From contig OY992540.1 of assembly GCA_963921195.1 (NCBI GenBank), positions 17,305,136 through 17,369,135 on the forward strand: a stretch of 64,000 bases of DNA. The letters are read 5' to 3'. Under the pieces are notes generated by a model. It was given only the letters and a program-made list of their open reading frames with translations, was not told the origin of the DNA and searched no databases. Position numbers and translations under genes: made by a program. Within the stretch, counting starts at the first letter, position 1, and each line of letters begins with the position of its first letter. Positions 1-11,000 of the stretch are shown piece after piece. This stretch comes from Pegoplata infirma (taxonomy: Eukaryota > Arthropoda > Insecta > Diptera > Anthomyiidae).

Positions 1-868
1 GGGCGTAGGTATATTTTAAAAAAAAAATTGTAGGGTAAAAATAAATGGCGGTCGGTCTCACTAATGACCCGTCTCGGACGCACCATTAGACCGGTAGAAG
101 CTGATTAAATAAAACAAATTTACAAGAAATAAAAAAAATTGTATGGGGACCGCCTTAACAATTAGAGATAGAGGGTAGGTGTGTTCAGAGAAAATGTTTG
201 GACTAAAAAAATATTGTGGGTCCGTCATACATTTTGTTGCTCTGAGTACTAGTAGGGCAGTTAGAGCGGTTGGAGCAAATTTTAAAAATGTCGTTTTGTG
301 TGGGAGCCCCCTTAGAAATCGGAGATAGGGTATTAGTTTGTTCCAAATAAATGTTAAGACGTAAAAATTAATGGGGGTCGGTCTTATAAAGGACCCCTCT
401 ATGACGCACCATTGGAGCAGTAGAAATGATTTTAAGATTGGAAAATTACAATAAATTTTTTTTCAAAAAATTTTAAAAAATAGTAATAATCGTTATCCCA
501 CGATCCCTCTGGGCAAAAAATTTGAAGAATCGATAGAAATTTTACACAAAAAAATTTCAAAAACATCAAAAAGTACAAACATTTTCAAAAATGTGATTTA
601 AATTTTACGTAAAAAACAAAAATTTTGAAAAAAAAAATTTTGAAATTTGTACCTTTATTGAAGAAGTTATGAGTAAAAGAAGTTTGAGTAAAGGAACAAA
701 CTACCAATTTTTAAAAATTCGATATCTTTTGAAAGGGTCATCAAAAAAATTTGAAAATTTACCAAGAAGGAGTTTTCGAAGGGTCTAAAAACGGTTAACA
801 AATTGGGAAAATCTAAAAAAAGAAATTTTCAAAGTGTTCAAATTGACATGGAATGCCCCATATATATC
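1..868. mobile_element. FB1 foldback family, right arm only (cut by window edge)
   Basis: This stretch matches, in the same orientation, the right half of the complete palindromic copy at 25449-27404. It starts in the GGCGTAGGTAT block, passes GGACCGGTAGAAG, TTGGAGCAGTAG and GTTATGAGTAAAAGAAG, and ends with GACATGGAATGCCCCATAT near 868. The left arm would lie outside the window. Short open frames here are fragments of the arm, not genes. Confidence 0.75.
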
Positions 869-1250
869 TTATATGTATAGAACAATTCACACACATCAAA
901 AGCCCTTTCAAAACAAAACACTTCAAAAATTGAAAATCGGTTGAAAAGTTTCGAGTTACGCGTGGTTTAGTGAGAAAAGTGTCAAAAAGAACGTTTATTG
1001 ACAATACCCAAGTAAAAATGTTTAGATATATTTATATATATCACACCTTCTCCGAGATTTGGAAGATCAGTACTGATCCGAGTAAAAGCAAAATTTTCTT
1101 AAAAGTTTAATTTTAAAAATTATTTAAAGTTTTCTGCATGAAATTTCATATGGTTTTAAAGGTTTTTACAGGCGAATCTAATCTAAAATCAGATAGTAGA
1201 TTTTTTAGTTTTGACCTTAACATGATCAACCACCTGACATTCCAACTTAC
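869..1250. other. AT-rich intronic sequence of SP1, nothing recognised
   Basis: Lies 3' of the SP1 His-exon donor site (minus strand), so it should be the start of SP1 intron 2. No protease exon with an Asp-motif (NDVAL-like) is visible here on either strand. No repeat family shared with the rest of the window was recognised. Confidence 0.5.
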
Positions 1251-1602
1251 TCAATAAAACAATGTGCTGCACATAATACAACATTTTCGGATATAAGTGA
1301 TCCTCCGCATATATGGCCAGTACCAAAAAAGTAACCATCATTTAAACGACGTCTAATGGATACTTGATGCTTGGTATTATCTACTATAGCTTTAGTACCA
1401 TTAATAATTCTAGGATCTGTTGACTTGAAAAATCCTGTCGACGAAGACGGAGCAGACACTAAAAATTTTAAATATTTTATTGAATTTTATTAAAAATCAC
1501 TTTAATTTTAGATTTAAAAAAAAAAAACGTACATGTTCCGTTAATTTGTAGTATAACAAATATACTCAAACACAAAATCACCGATAATTTTCGAGTTAAC
1601 AT
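1251..1602 (-). CDS. SP1: trypsin-like serine protease, first two coding exons (3' part outside window)
   Basis: Secreted S1-family protease precursor, partial. Exon 1 is 1533-1602: an ATG, a 23-residue hydrophobic signal peptide, donor GTACGT. A 74-nt intron follows, with acceptor TTTTTAG at 1459-1461. Exon 2 is 1251-1458 and ends at donor GTAAGT. The phase-1 junction gives one continuous frame. Seen in the protein: activation site DPR|IING (cleavage after R40), the HICGGSL block, and the catalytic His in AAHC (about residue 89). Exon 2 ends in phase 2, as in SP2-SP4. The residue before AAHC is Cys where the paralogues have Thr (VLCAAHC against VLTAAHC), an extra and probably unpaired cysteine. 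The Asp and Ser exons are not within 1-1250, so the next intron is longer than 1.25 kb or the gene is broken. The family call is certain; whether the gene is functional cannot be judged. Confidence 0.85.
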
Positions 1603-2202
1603 TTTAATTATTTCCCGATTTTAACCGTTATGTCTAAATGATGATTATTGATACCTTGTTCAAATAACGGCTCGTGTACTAATGAAATATATTATTGTCG
1701 TATTCTATATTTTAATCAATTATAGAAATAATAAATAATATATATTTTATATAATTACATATACATATATTTTTTTATAATATTATATATGTTTGTTTGT
1801 ATGTTAAGTATTTAATAATCAAAATGAAAAAAAAAAAAAAATTATCTTTCTCAATTTTTTAACATCCATATATAATCTAATCAGGCTGTGGTGTTTGGTG
1901 GAATTGCGTAAAAAGGAGTATTGGCGTGATTGAGATATTAAAAAAAATATATTTACTGTAAAACCCGGTTATTACGTTCTCCGTGGGACCCATAGATACA
2001 GTTACTTTTAACCGAGTTCTTTATAAAAGAAGTACTTTGTATTAAAATTGTTTGCCAAAACATCGGCGTATTGGAATTAGTGTGTTTTAGCCGAGAATTC
2101 GTTATAACCGAAGTCGGTTATAACTGTTTTTTACTGTATAATATAAAAGCAACAAAAAATAAAATAACTTTTATTTAAAATAATAAAAAATCAATGTTAT
2201 TT
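1603..2202. other. AT-rich region upstream of SP1, possible remnant of a TIR element
   Basis: Expected SP1 5' flank. It contains (TA)-rich tracts at about 1735-1800. At about 1955-2140 a block opens ACTGTAAAACCCGGTTATTA and closes with GGTTATAACTG and TTTTTTACTGTA. These ends are loosely inverted and resemble pogo/Tigger-type CAGTAAAACNCGGTTATAACG ends; a similar end lies at about 43608-43630. No doubled GATA site like that of SP2-SP4 was found here. Confidence 0.3.
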
Positions 2203-2210
2203 GTTATCAC

Positions 2211-3112
2211 TAGGGCAAGTACTTTCATGCATCTAAAAAACGAAAATATGTGCCTATAATATGCGTCTAAAAATCCAAAATATGCACTAAAAACTTTAAA
2301 AATATACATCTAAAAATTATTGATTTTACTAAAAAAAATAATTTGTTGACATAAATAGACTTTGTCAAATATTTTAAGGCCCTCGACAATTCTTAAAAAT
2401 GTTTTATCGAGTGGAAACAATTTTTAGTTAGTAAAATATTTTTTTGCTTTTCTTTGAGTCACTTAATATTACTGAAGTTTCTAAAAGAAAAAAAAAATAT
2501 TAAAACACAATATTTTTCTAAAACAAGTTATTTTTCAATACTTTGTGTTCTTTCTTCTAAAAAAATATTTATTTTTAAAATACATGTTTTTTACTTTTTT
2601 TTCGGAATTTTCCGATTTTCAAGTCAAAAAATTAACTTAAAGACCCTACCCTAACTCTAATCAAAATAAAAATGCAATTTTCCTGTAAAAAATCTTAAAT
2701 TCAAAAACATTTTTTTCTTTACGATTAGTGAAGAGATATTCATAAATATCTCAGAATAGGAACATTTTAAGTAAAAAAAATTTTCAGAATCTAAAAATTA
2801 TACTTCCAGAATCCATTTTCTTTAAAAAATGCATTTGAGTATGATCTCGATAAATAAATACATTTTTCTATAAAAAATAGGGGATAGGGTTTGAATTTTC
2901 CTAAGGAAGTAAAATATGGATGAAATTTAAAAAAAAGTCGAATTTATATCAAAATATGCAAAAATATGCATTTATAGCAAAATATGCAAAAATATGCAAC
3001 TATAAATCAATGCCATTTTATTGCAAATTCTTTGATTCGGATAGATATTTAATTTATGCTATGTTTACAATGCTGAGTAAAAATATGCATTTTCATGAAA
3101 GTACTTGCCCTA
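2211..3112. mobile_element. Non-autonomous hAT-type MITE (902 bp) with 8-bp target duplication
   Basis: The ends are perfect inverted repeats TAGGGCAAGTACTTTCATG (2211-2229) and its complement (3094-3112). An exact 8-bp direct repeat GTTATCAC lies immediately outside at 2203-2210 and 3113-3120. An 8-bp TSD and a TAGGG-type TIR are hallmarks of the hAT superfamily. The interior is AT-rich with repeated AAAATATGCA motifs and holds no transposase frame, so it would depend on a transposase elsewhere. Confidence 0.85.
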
Positions 3113-3120
3113 GTTATCAC

Positions 3121-3537
3121 TTTTATGATTTCTTATTAATTTCTTATTGGAATTACCTGCATTTTTATTTTGATTTTGTCAAAATCAATTTGAATTTGTT
3201 CAAGTGCTACTTGTCGATTGATAAAGGTTTTTTTTTTTTTTGTTTTGAAATTCCACCACTTTAAAAATAGTATTGTATGGAATTTTAGATTCATTGTAAG
3301 CTCTATTCAAATTTATGATATTATTTTAGATAATGAAAACTACATTTTTAGTAAAAAATCATCATTAAATTTCACTGCAGACTTCGAATCTAATTACACT
3401 GTGCAACAGTGAAAAAACACAAGAACTTGACTATATAGGTTTGATTCTATTACCAAAAAGTAGTAAAACCCTGTACTCAGATTGCCCAGTTTGGTGACCA
3501 TTTGCTTTTTGTAGACCTCCAAAGATTCATAAAAGCA
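3121..3537. other. Non-coding AT-rich sequence, nothing recognised
   Basis: No gene, RNA or shared repeat recognised. Short open frames here read through T-tracts and lack any family motif. Confidence 0.4.
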
Positions 3538-4545
3538 CACTCAGAAAATTATGTAACCCGAGTAAAAATAAACATATATTACAATATATAACTTGATACA
3601 AACATATTAAATCATATATTATTATACATCGCGTGAGATCTTTTCTAAATTTTTTAAATGCAGTCATATGTAGTTATATATAATTTAATCATGATTCGGA
3701 TTAAAAGGTGTACGGTTGATATAATTATATAAAATTATATGAGGGTCAATACAAAATTTGTTTTTCTGTATAATTTAACATAAAATTATATATAGCTTAT
3801 GCTGTTCCATATAAAACTATATAAGTTTCCAATTAACCAAAAATTTTCTAAGTTTTTTAGACAAAGTATAAGAAACTTTTTAAAATGTTCCTAAACATTT
3901 CTTGTTAGGGTTATGTATATCACCTATCTGGTTCGAAGCGTACCCAGACATTTAAATGTTTGGTGAATGTATCGTTGACCTGTGGTGTATCTCAACCCAA
4001 ACCAAAAAACACCAGGATTTTATATTTTTTTATGCAATTAGATCTAATTAGATCCACCAATATATGGCAATGTCTGGTCAAAACTCGGATGAAATCAAAT
4101 CATATTTTATACAAGTTGATCTTTTTTAATGCAAACACATCTACCATTATTCGGATCAAATTGCGTTTAAATATATATTGTGTTACATATCATTATATAT
4201 TGCATCATATCAAAATTTTTACTCGGGAAGTTACTACATATTAGTTGTTGGTATATTTTTCAGTAGTTAGTTGTTTTTAACTACAAAGTCAGTTATTTTT
4301 GTATGAAAAATATCAAACAACTATTTTTGTTAGTTATTTTAAGTCTTTTTTTTTAACAACTAACAAAAAAGTACTGTAATGTAGTAACAGTAGTTAATTT
4401 TGTTTTTTTTATCTCTGAGATTTTTTTTTGATTTTCTAAGTTTTAAAAAAAATAAAATTTTAATTTTTTTTATTTTCCACTGCTTTAAAAAAAAAAAGTT
4501 TTTGGTCTTCAATTTTGTTTCTCTGAAAAATTTTCTAAAATTTTA
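3538..4545. mobile_element. M46-family MITE copy, 3' truncated, with a nested element
   Basis: Starts CACTCAGAAAATTATGTAA, as do the fuller copies at 46187 and 51294. It is interrupted after GTAA by the 3557-4227 insertion, then continues with AGTTACTACATATTAGTTG and the AACTACAAAGTCAGTT block. The expected right end (ATAATTTTTTGAGTG) is missing because a mini-me fragment begins at 4546. Confidence 0.7.
3557..4227. mobile_element. Nested TIR element (671 bp), ends CCCGAGTAAAAAT
   Basis: Inserted inside the M46 MITE. TIRs CCCGAGTAAAAAT and ATTTTTACTCGGG are perfect over about 13 bp. Removing it restores the ATGTAAGTTACTAC sequence of the other M46 copies apart from a duplicated AA. The superfamily is not identified. 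No transposase frame. Confidence 0.7.
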
Positions 4546-4616
4546 TACCCTCCACTTATTCTTAGAGATAGAGGGTATATATAAGTTTGTCAATCCGTTT
4601 GTAACTCATCGAAATA
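4546..4616 (+). mobile_element. mini-me/DINE-like element, 5' end fragment
   Basis: TATACCCTCCACTT, AGAGGGTATATATAAGTTTG and TTTGTAACTCATCG match the 5' end of the copy at 11392. The fragment stops before the GATCGATT core, where the FB1 arm begins. Confidence 0.7.
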
Positions 4617-5280
4617 ATCGGAAACTTTGAAAAATTTTTTTTTTTACATTTTCCCAATCTGTTAACAGTTTTTAGTACCCTTCGAAAACTCCTTCGTGGT
4701 AAATTTTCAGATTTTTTTTTGATGACCCGTTCAAAAGATATCGAATTTTTAAAAATTGTAGTTTGTTCCTTTACTAAAATTTCTTTTACTCATAACTTCT
4801 TCAATAACGGTCCAAATTTAAATTTTTTTTTTTAAAAATTTTTGTTTTTTTACGTACTTTAAAAAAAAAAATCCCAAAAAATTCTTAAAAGCGCTCTAAT
4901 ATTCGATTTTCAAGTTTTAAAATTTAAATGTCATTTTTGAAAATGTTTGTACTCTTCGATTTTTTGGATTTTTTTTTTCTGTAAAACTTCTATCGATTCT
5001 ACAAATTTTTTGCCCAGGAGGATCGTGGGATAACGATTATTACTATTTTTTTAAATTTTTTAAAAGAAAATTATTGTAATTTTCCAATCTTAAAATCCTT
5101 TCTACTGCTCTAATGGTGCGTCATAGAGGGGTCCTTTATAAGACCTACCGCCATTAAATTTTACGTCTTAACATTTCTTTGGAATAAAATAATACCCTAT
5201 CTCCAATTTCTAAGGGGGCTCCCACACAAAACGACATTTTTAAAATTTGCTCCAACTGCTCTAACTGCCCTAATAGCAAC
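4617..5280. mobile_element. FB1 foldback family, left arm only
   Basis: Matches the left arm of the complete copy (from 25485): TTTTCCCAATCTG, CTTTTACTCATAACTTCTTC, GATCGTGGGATAACGATTAT, then TCTACTGCTCTAATGGTGCG and CTAAGGGGGCTCCCACAC. It ends in GCCCTAATAGCAAC. Terminal bases and the whole right arm are missing. Confidence 0.7.
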
Positions 5281-5607
5281 GGGGTCTTGAGTTAAATGGG
5301 GTGCGAACCCATGGGTCCAGGGTCTAGACCCAATCTATTTCTAAAATGTGAAGTATAATTTTTCCCATTTTCTAGTTAAAGTTGGCTTAAAATTAAATAA
5401 CTTTGTTTTCCTTATTTTTGGGAAAATTGTGAACTAAAACCAAAAAAAAAAAATCTTTGGAGCCAAATCATTCCCTCTTTTTCTCAAAATTGAGTTAATT
5501 TTCCCAGATTTTAGTTCACTTTTTTTTTGAGTGTAAGCTTTGTAAAATTGGTTTTACCTTGCCGTCCAAATGATGTGGATTAAAAACCTTTTTAAGGAAT
5601 AAATAAA
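5281..5607. other. Unassigned sequence with a probable MITE end
   Basis: Contains TTTTTTTTGAGTGTA at about 5521-5535, the right end typical of the TA-target CACTC...GAGTG MITEs, with partly inverted GTGAACTAAAA and TTTTAGTTCAC blocks at about 5431 and 5503. The left terminus was not found. Confidence 0.35.
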
Positions 5608-5736
5608 GGCCTAATCACACCTGTGGTGAAATCTTGTTCGAACGAGATTTCGATCATGTGGTCTGCATCATTTTATACACAACCATATGATCGAAATCTT
5701 GTTCGAACGAGATTTCACCTTAGGTGTGTATTGGCT
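5608..5736. repeat. Small palindromic MITE (129 bp)
   Basis: Inverted arms GGTGAAATCTTGTTCGAACG (about 5624) and the complementary run at about 5690-5720. Each arm itself contains the palindrome ATCTTGTTCGAACGAGAT. The outer ends, GGCCTAATCACACCT and AGGTGTGTATTGGC, are also inverted. No coding capacity. Confidence 0.65.
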
Positions 5737-6329
5737 ATAACAAAAAAGTTTAAATCTTTGGCCCGTACCACAAGAAAACAAAAAGTCTAAGTTAACAAAA
5801 GTTTTATTTTAAATTTCAAATTTTCAATACATTTTTTGAAAGTCGATTTTAAAAACAAAAACAATTTGTATGGAAATAAAATTAAAAGCAGATTTTAAAT
5901 ATATTTTATTTTTCTATGGTAAGGCTGTTTGCGTTTGTTAAAAAAAAAATATTTTTCAATAAATGTACGCCAAAAGTTGCACAATATAGAGTACAATCCG
6001 GGAAAAATATTTATAAAATTTCCATGGAGAAATTCTGGTCCAGCGTTGTATCTTCAAAATGGAAATGTGTGTACTAAAATTTACTTAAGCTAAATTAGTC
6101 TCTAAAGCAGCGCGAAAAAAATGTTTTTGAAAAAAAAAACATTTTTTCTACTTCAAAATGCACTAGCATGTTGTCGAGTTTTATTTAAAATAATAAAACT
6201 CGACAACATGCTGCTAAATTTTTCAGTTTTGTTCATAAAAATATTTTTGTCCCGCGAAAATTTTTAAAATCCCGCCATTTTTGTAATTTTCGGGAGTTTG
6301 TCCCGCATTTTCGAAATAAAATTCTGGCA
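5737..6329. other. Non-coding sequence with a perfect hairpin at 6168-6212
   Basis: The only structure is the hairpin AGCATGTTGTCGAGTTTTAT / ATAAAACTCGACAACATGCT with a loop of a few bases at 6168-6212. Nothing else recognised. Confidence 0.5.
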
Positions 6330-7105
6330 ACCCTATGACCGACCCACAATATTTTTTTAGTCCATATATTTTCTCTGAACACACCAACCATCTATCTCTA
6401 ATTGGTAAGGCGGTCCCCATACATTTTTTTTTTATTTTTTGTAAATTTGTTTTATTTAATCAGCTTCTACCGGTCCAATGGTGCGCCCGAAAGGGGTCAT
6501 TAGTAAGACCGACCCCTATTTATTTTTACCCTCCAACATTTTGGTAAAACATACCTACGCCCTATCTCAACTCCATAAGTAGGCTCCCATACAAATAACA
6601 GTTGGAGCAAATTTTATAAAAATGTAATTTTGAATGGGAGCCTACTTAGGGAATGGAGATAGGGCGTAGGTATGTTTTAAAAAAAATTTTGTAGGGTAAA
6701 GATAAATGGGGGTCGGTCTCACTAATGACACCTCTCGGACGCACCATTGGACCGGTAGAAGCTGATTAAATAAAACAAATTTACAAAAAATAAAATAATT
6801 GTATGGGACCGCCTTAACAGTTAAAGATAGAGGGTAGGTGTTAAGAAAATATGTTTGGACTAAAAAAATATTGTGGGTCGGTCATAGATTTTGTTGCTCT
6901 AAGGGCACTATTAGGGCAGTTAGAGCGGTTGAGCAAATTTAAAAAAATGTCGTTTTGTGTGGGAGCCCCCTTAGAAATTGGAGATAGGGTATTAGTTTGT
7001 TCCAAAGAAATGTTAAGACGTAAAAATTAATGGGAGTCGGTCTTATAAATGACCCCTCTAAGACGCACCATTGGAGCAGTAGAAATGATTTTAAGATTGG
7101 AAATA
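6330..7105. mobile_element. FB1 foldback copy, both arms truncated
   Basis: Palindromic about a centre near 6620, where AAGTAGGCTCCCATACAAAT and ATGGGAGCCTACTT flank CAGTTGGAGCAAATTTTATA. The left arm runs out to about 6330 (CCGACCCACAATATTTTTTT). The right arm runs through GGTCGGTCTCACTAATGA to about 7105 (TTTTAAGATTGG). The outer thirds of both arms present at 25449-27404 are absent. Confidence 0.75.
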
Positions 7106-7871
7106 TAGTATCTTTGGAAAATGGCAACACCTAACATTTGTGTCTACAAAATATAGACCATGTTCTGGCAAGGTTGCAAAATAAGTACTTAGATCAGAGT
7201 TGATGAAGGAGAGGAGGACGAATGATGATTACTAAAAAATTGAATTTATTCACCATAATGCAATTTCAACTTCTTCTGTACGAAAAAAACAATAGCAACA
7301 ACCACACAGAAATTGAAAAACCATGATTTAGTTGATACTTGCTTAACAGCCAACTTAGCGTATCGGTCTAGAGTGATCGTACCTAAGAGGCAGTTAATAG
7401 CAAAAACATTACAGATCATGGGTTCAATCCCTGGCGGCTGCGATCTGTTAATAATTTTCACATATAGAATAAAATTGACTATTAACTGAATAAATTTGAC
7501 ATTAAAAGTTTTTCTGGTGATTATAATGACTGGATTATATGAAACTAGTAAAAAACGAACCTTAAATTTTTAGAAAAATAAATTTTTCCTTCACACCTTT
7601 CTCAATTCAAACCATATATAACAAATAAAAAAAATGTTGCTCCATTTTCGTAAAAGCGAATTTATTGGCATTTCGGGCCCCCCTTAGGTCGGGGGCCCTG
7701 GGTACGTGCCCAGTGTGCCCCAATGGTTAAAACGGTACTGCAGCATCATCTAATCAGAAAAAATGAAAAACCACCCTATTAAAAACTCCCCACTAATCAA
7801 CTGCAAATTTAAAACTTCTACGAAAAAAAAAAATTATATCATATAAGACGAAATCTATATTAGTCACTAAT
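7106..7871. other. SP2 5' flank with a tRNA-like fragment
   Basis: On the plus strand about 7335-7450 carries a degenerate tRNA-like block: GGTCTAGAGTGATCG (A-box-like), then GGGTTCAATCCC (B-box-like). No cloverleaf can be drawn, so it is probably a tRNA-derived repeat rather than a tRNA gene. The rest is not recognised. Confidence 0.35.
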
Positions 7872-7888
7872 TTATCTTATCTATAAAA
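7872..7888 (+). promoter_or_regulatory. Doubled GATA site abutting a TATA-like box, SP2 promoter candidate
   Basis: TTATCTTATCT (7872-7882, the complement of AGATAAGATAA) runs directly into TATAAAA (7882-7888), about 205 bp before the SP2 ATG. The same doubled GATA motif lies upstream of SP3 and SP4. Further single GATAA/TTATC sites follow at about 7960-7980. Function is inferred from motif conservation. Confidence 0.45.
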
Positions 7889-8090
7889 TTAATTTAATTA
7901 AAATTTAATAATGTAAATACTCAATGAAAATTTTTAAATGACGCTATTGATACTTAAAATGATAAAACGAAATTTTATCTAAAAAAAAAAAATTGATTAA
8001 AATCATCTTAAACGAAATCAATTCCAGTTAGTCGAACTATTGCAATACGAGTATTAGTTGAACAGTTAGAATTTATAACAAACGAATAAA

Positions 8091-11000
8091 ATGGAAATTT
8101 TAAAATGTTTTCTTAATTTAAAAGGATTAATATTATTTTATTTTCTATTGCAAATTATCGGTATTAAAAGTCTAACAAATAATTCAACGGCTAAAATTAT
8201 AGATCCACGTATTATTAATGGCAAGGAAGTTACCTGGGAAACAACACGTTATCAAGTGTCCATACGTTTGGAAGAAATTGATCGTTACTATTTTGGTGCA
8301 GGTCATACTTGTGGCGGAAGTATTATAACAAGAAATGTTATACTAACAGCAGCTCATTGTGTATGGAAGTATGTTTGTGATAATTAAATTTACTTGTCGC
8401 AAAAAAAAATTGTAATTGGGTGCACACACAAAAAAAAATTGCCAATGCACAACATTCATAGTATTTATGAACAAATTCATTAAAATTTATTTAAAACTAT
8501 TTCTTATTTGATTTTTTCTGTAAGTATAGATCGAGCACGGGCTCTAATTATATTTGTTATAAGGGTTCAAGTTGAAAAAATGCAGAAGAAAAATTGAATT
8601 TCAAAAAATTATAGACATTTCTGGTATTTCCCATACCGGTTTCAAACACCCCAGTTAGTGTCATCATCAGTAGGATTTTAAATGTCGGTTTGTCTTGTTC
8701 ATGAAAACTGTTTTTTATATAGTTTCTACAGAATATTTCTTAATACTTATTCTTAACACTAATTAACTTTTTCATAATATGTATGAATAAATCATAATAT
8801 ATGGAATTTAAGAAATATTAAAATTTCTTTCCTAAATACTATGAAAAAGTTCAAAAATTTTATGAAAAAGTTCATAATTTTATGAATTTCGTTCATTTGC
8901 AATATTTTTTTTTTCTGTGTATTTAAAATTTTTAATTTATTGCATACTTAAAATTTATTTTCCTTATTTTCGTAGTGATCGCACTAACAAATCCCGTAAG
9001 CCTAGTGAATTTTCTATTGTTATGGGAAATTTGGATCGTAGCTTGAATGACAACAATACCTTGAAATTAAGCGTCAATAATATATTCATCAGCCCAAATT
9101 TTAACAGCACCACATTCAAAGATGATGTGGCCATAATGATATTAAATCAAACTATACCGGAAAGTTATACTGGAGCCTCGGTTATAGAACTAAATGACAT
9201 GCAGAATTACCCAGATGGTAAACAATGCACTGTAACTGGTTGGGGTTTAAATGAAAAAGTAAGTTTTTAATAAGGTAAAATTTTATTTTAACAAGATTTT
9301 ATTTTAAAAAAGTTAAATTCGGCCTTGTCGAATGTAGTGATACCCTCCACTATTTCAAAAAGATTATTGCAAAAAACTTTTTTTTTAAAGGAAATTACTT
9401 TTGAAAAAAAAAAAATTTTTTTAAAAAAATTCCGCGAAAAAAAAAATTTTTGGTGAAAAAAAATTCCGCGATTTTTTTATTTTTTGTCAAAAAACATGTT
9501 TGTACTTGTTAAATACCACTTGGTGTTAATTTATGTTCACACATGTCAACCAGCAGCCGAATTAAAGCATTTTGTATTTTTAGGTTATGTTGAATGTACT
9601 AAAATTTTTGAGGTGTCCTTACATTTTCGTTCATAACTTTTGAACCGCTGAACGGATATCGCTCAAATGCAATACCAAACTTCTCGGGAGAAATTCCAAC
9701 AAATATGTTAAGTTTCAGTCATCTCTGTGTAATATTTTGGTCGTGACAACATTTCTCACAGACAAACAGACGGACAGACGGACTTCGCTATAATGTCTTA
9801 AAATCGATCGGGGATCATGAATATATATACTTAATGTTCAGTTTTTATTAATGACTACTTCTGTCCTTTGTTTCAAAAATAACACACTAAAAATACAGAC
9901 TTTCATTAACATTTAATTTTTAAAGTCATTTATTTTTGTTCCGTAAGTAAAAACTACCGATTTTTCTTTAAATTTTTAATGATTTCTGTAAGTCATTTTT
10001 TTTGTAAATTGTTGGTATTTTTTAATGAGATATCATTAGTTTTTACCTACACAAGTAGGTTATTTTTTTGTAGAAAAAAAAATTCAAAAAATTATTTATA
10101 GAAATATAAAAACATGTTTGTATCAAGTGACTTTGGCACGATGGGTAGAGTGTCTGGCCAGAATGTAGTTGATTGCGGGATCGATTCCCCAAAATTTTAT
10201 TAAAAATTTTTAAAAAAATATTTCAATAGAAAATTGTAAAAAATAACCTACGAAATTATTAATTTTTAATGTTTTGATAGGTTATTTTTTTGGAATTTGT
10301 TGGTAAAAATAACAGAACTATCATTAATTTTTAATGTTTTCGTAGGTTATTTTTTCGAATATGTTAGTAAAAAAGAGTGAAAAAGACGTAATTTTTTAAT
10401 GTTTAATGTTATTTATTTTAGAAAATTTTGTCAACAGTAAAAAATAAATGTTGATGTTTGTTAAAATAAATGAATAATTACTGGGATGGTTTTCAATTTA
10501 TTATTTATTCACTTGTTTTAAGTGTGTTTTTCATTTGTTTTTGCCTACAAAATATTTTGAGTGAGGCCGCGGTCCGAAAATATTGTAATTTTTTAATACC
10601 CTTTGTTCAAGGGCAGGACTTTGAACTTTTTCTATCATAAAAATATTTTATTTATTTAACAAAAATAATAAAAAAAAAAACAAGTAAGAAAATTATAGTC
10701 GGTCAAGACCGACCATATAATACCCTACACCAGATTTTTCCGGAAAATTGGTCCCAAGTTCAAACATGGATCGATTAGATCTACATTTTGTCAAATCTTG
10801 AATAATTGTAAATAAGCCTCAAATCAAAATTGAGTGAAATTGGCTTCTATTTGTTGTCTATAAACCGCTTTAACTGAATATCGGGCGAAATTTTTACATG
10901 CATGTGATTTGTGAAGACAAAACACGTTTACCTGCCAAATTTCGAAAAGATACCTATTATAATACTATACTAAAGAGGACCTTTGTATGGGGGCTAGGTC

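Noticed and set aside
8091..8387. Reading SP2 exon 1 as a complete 98-aa protein
   Set aside because: The last residues come from reading through the GTATGT donor; the phase-2 splice to 8976 gives the expected protease.
10128..10192. Possible functional tRNA gene
   Set aside because: Only A/B-box-like words and a short T-arm are seen; acceptor, D and anticodon stems cannot be formed.
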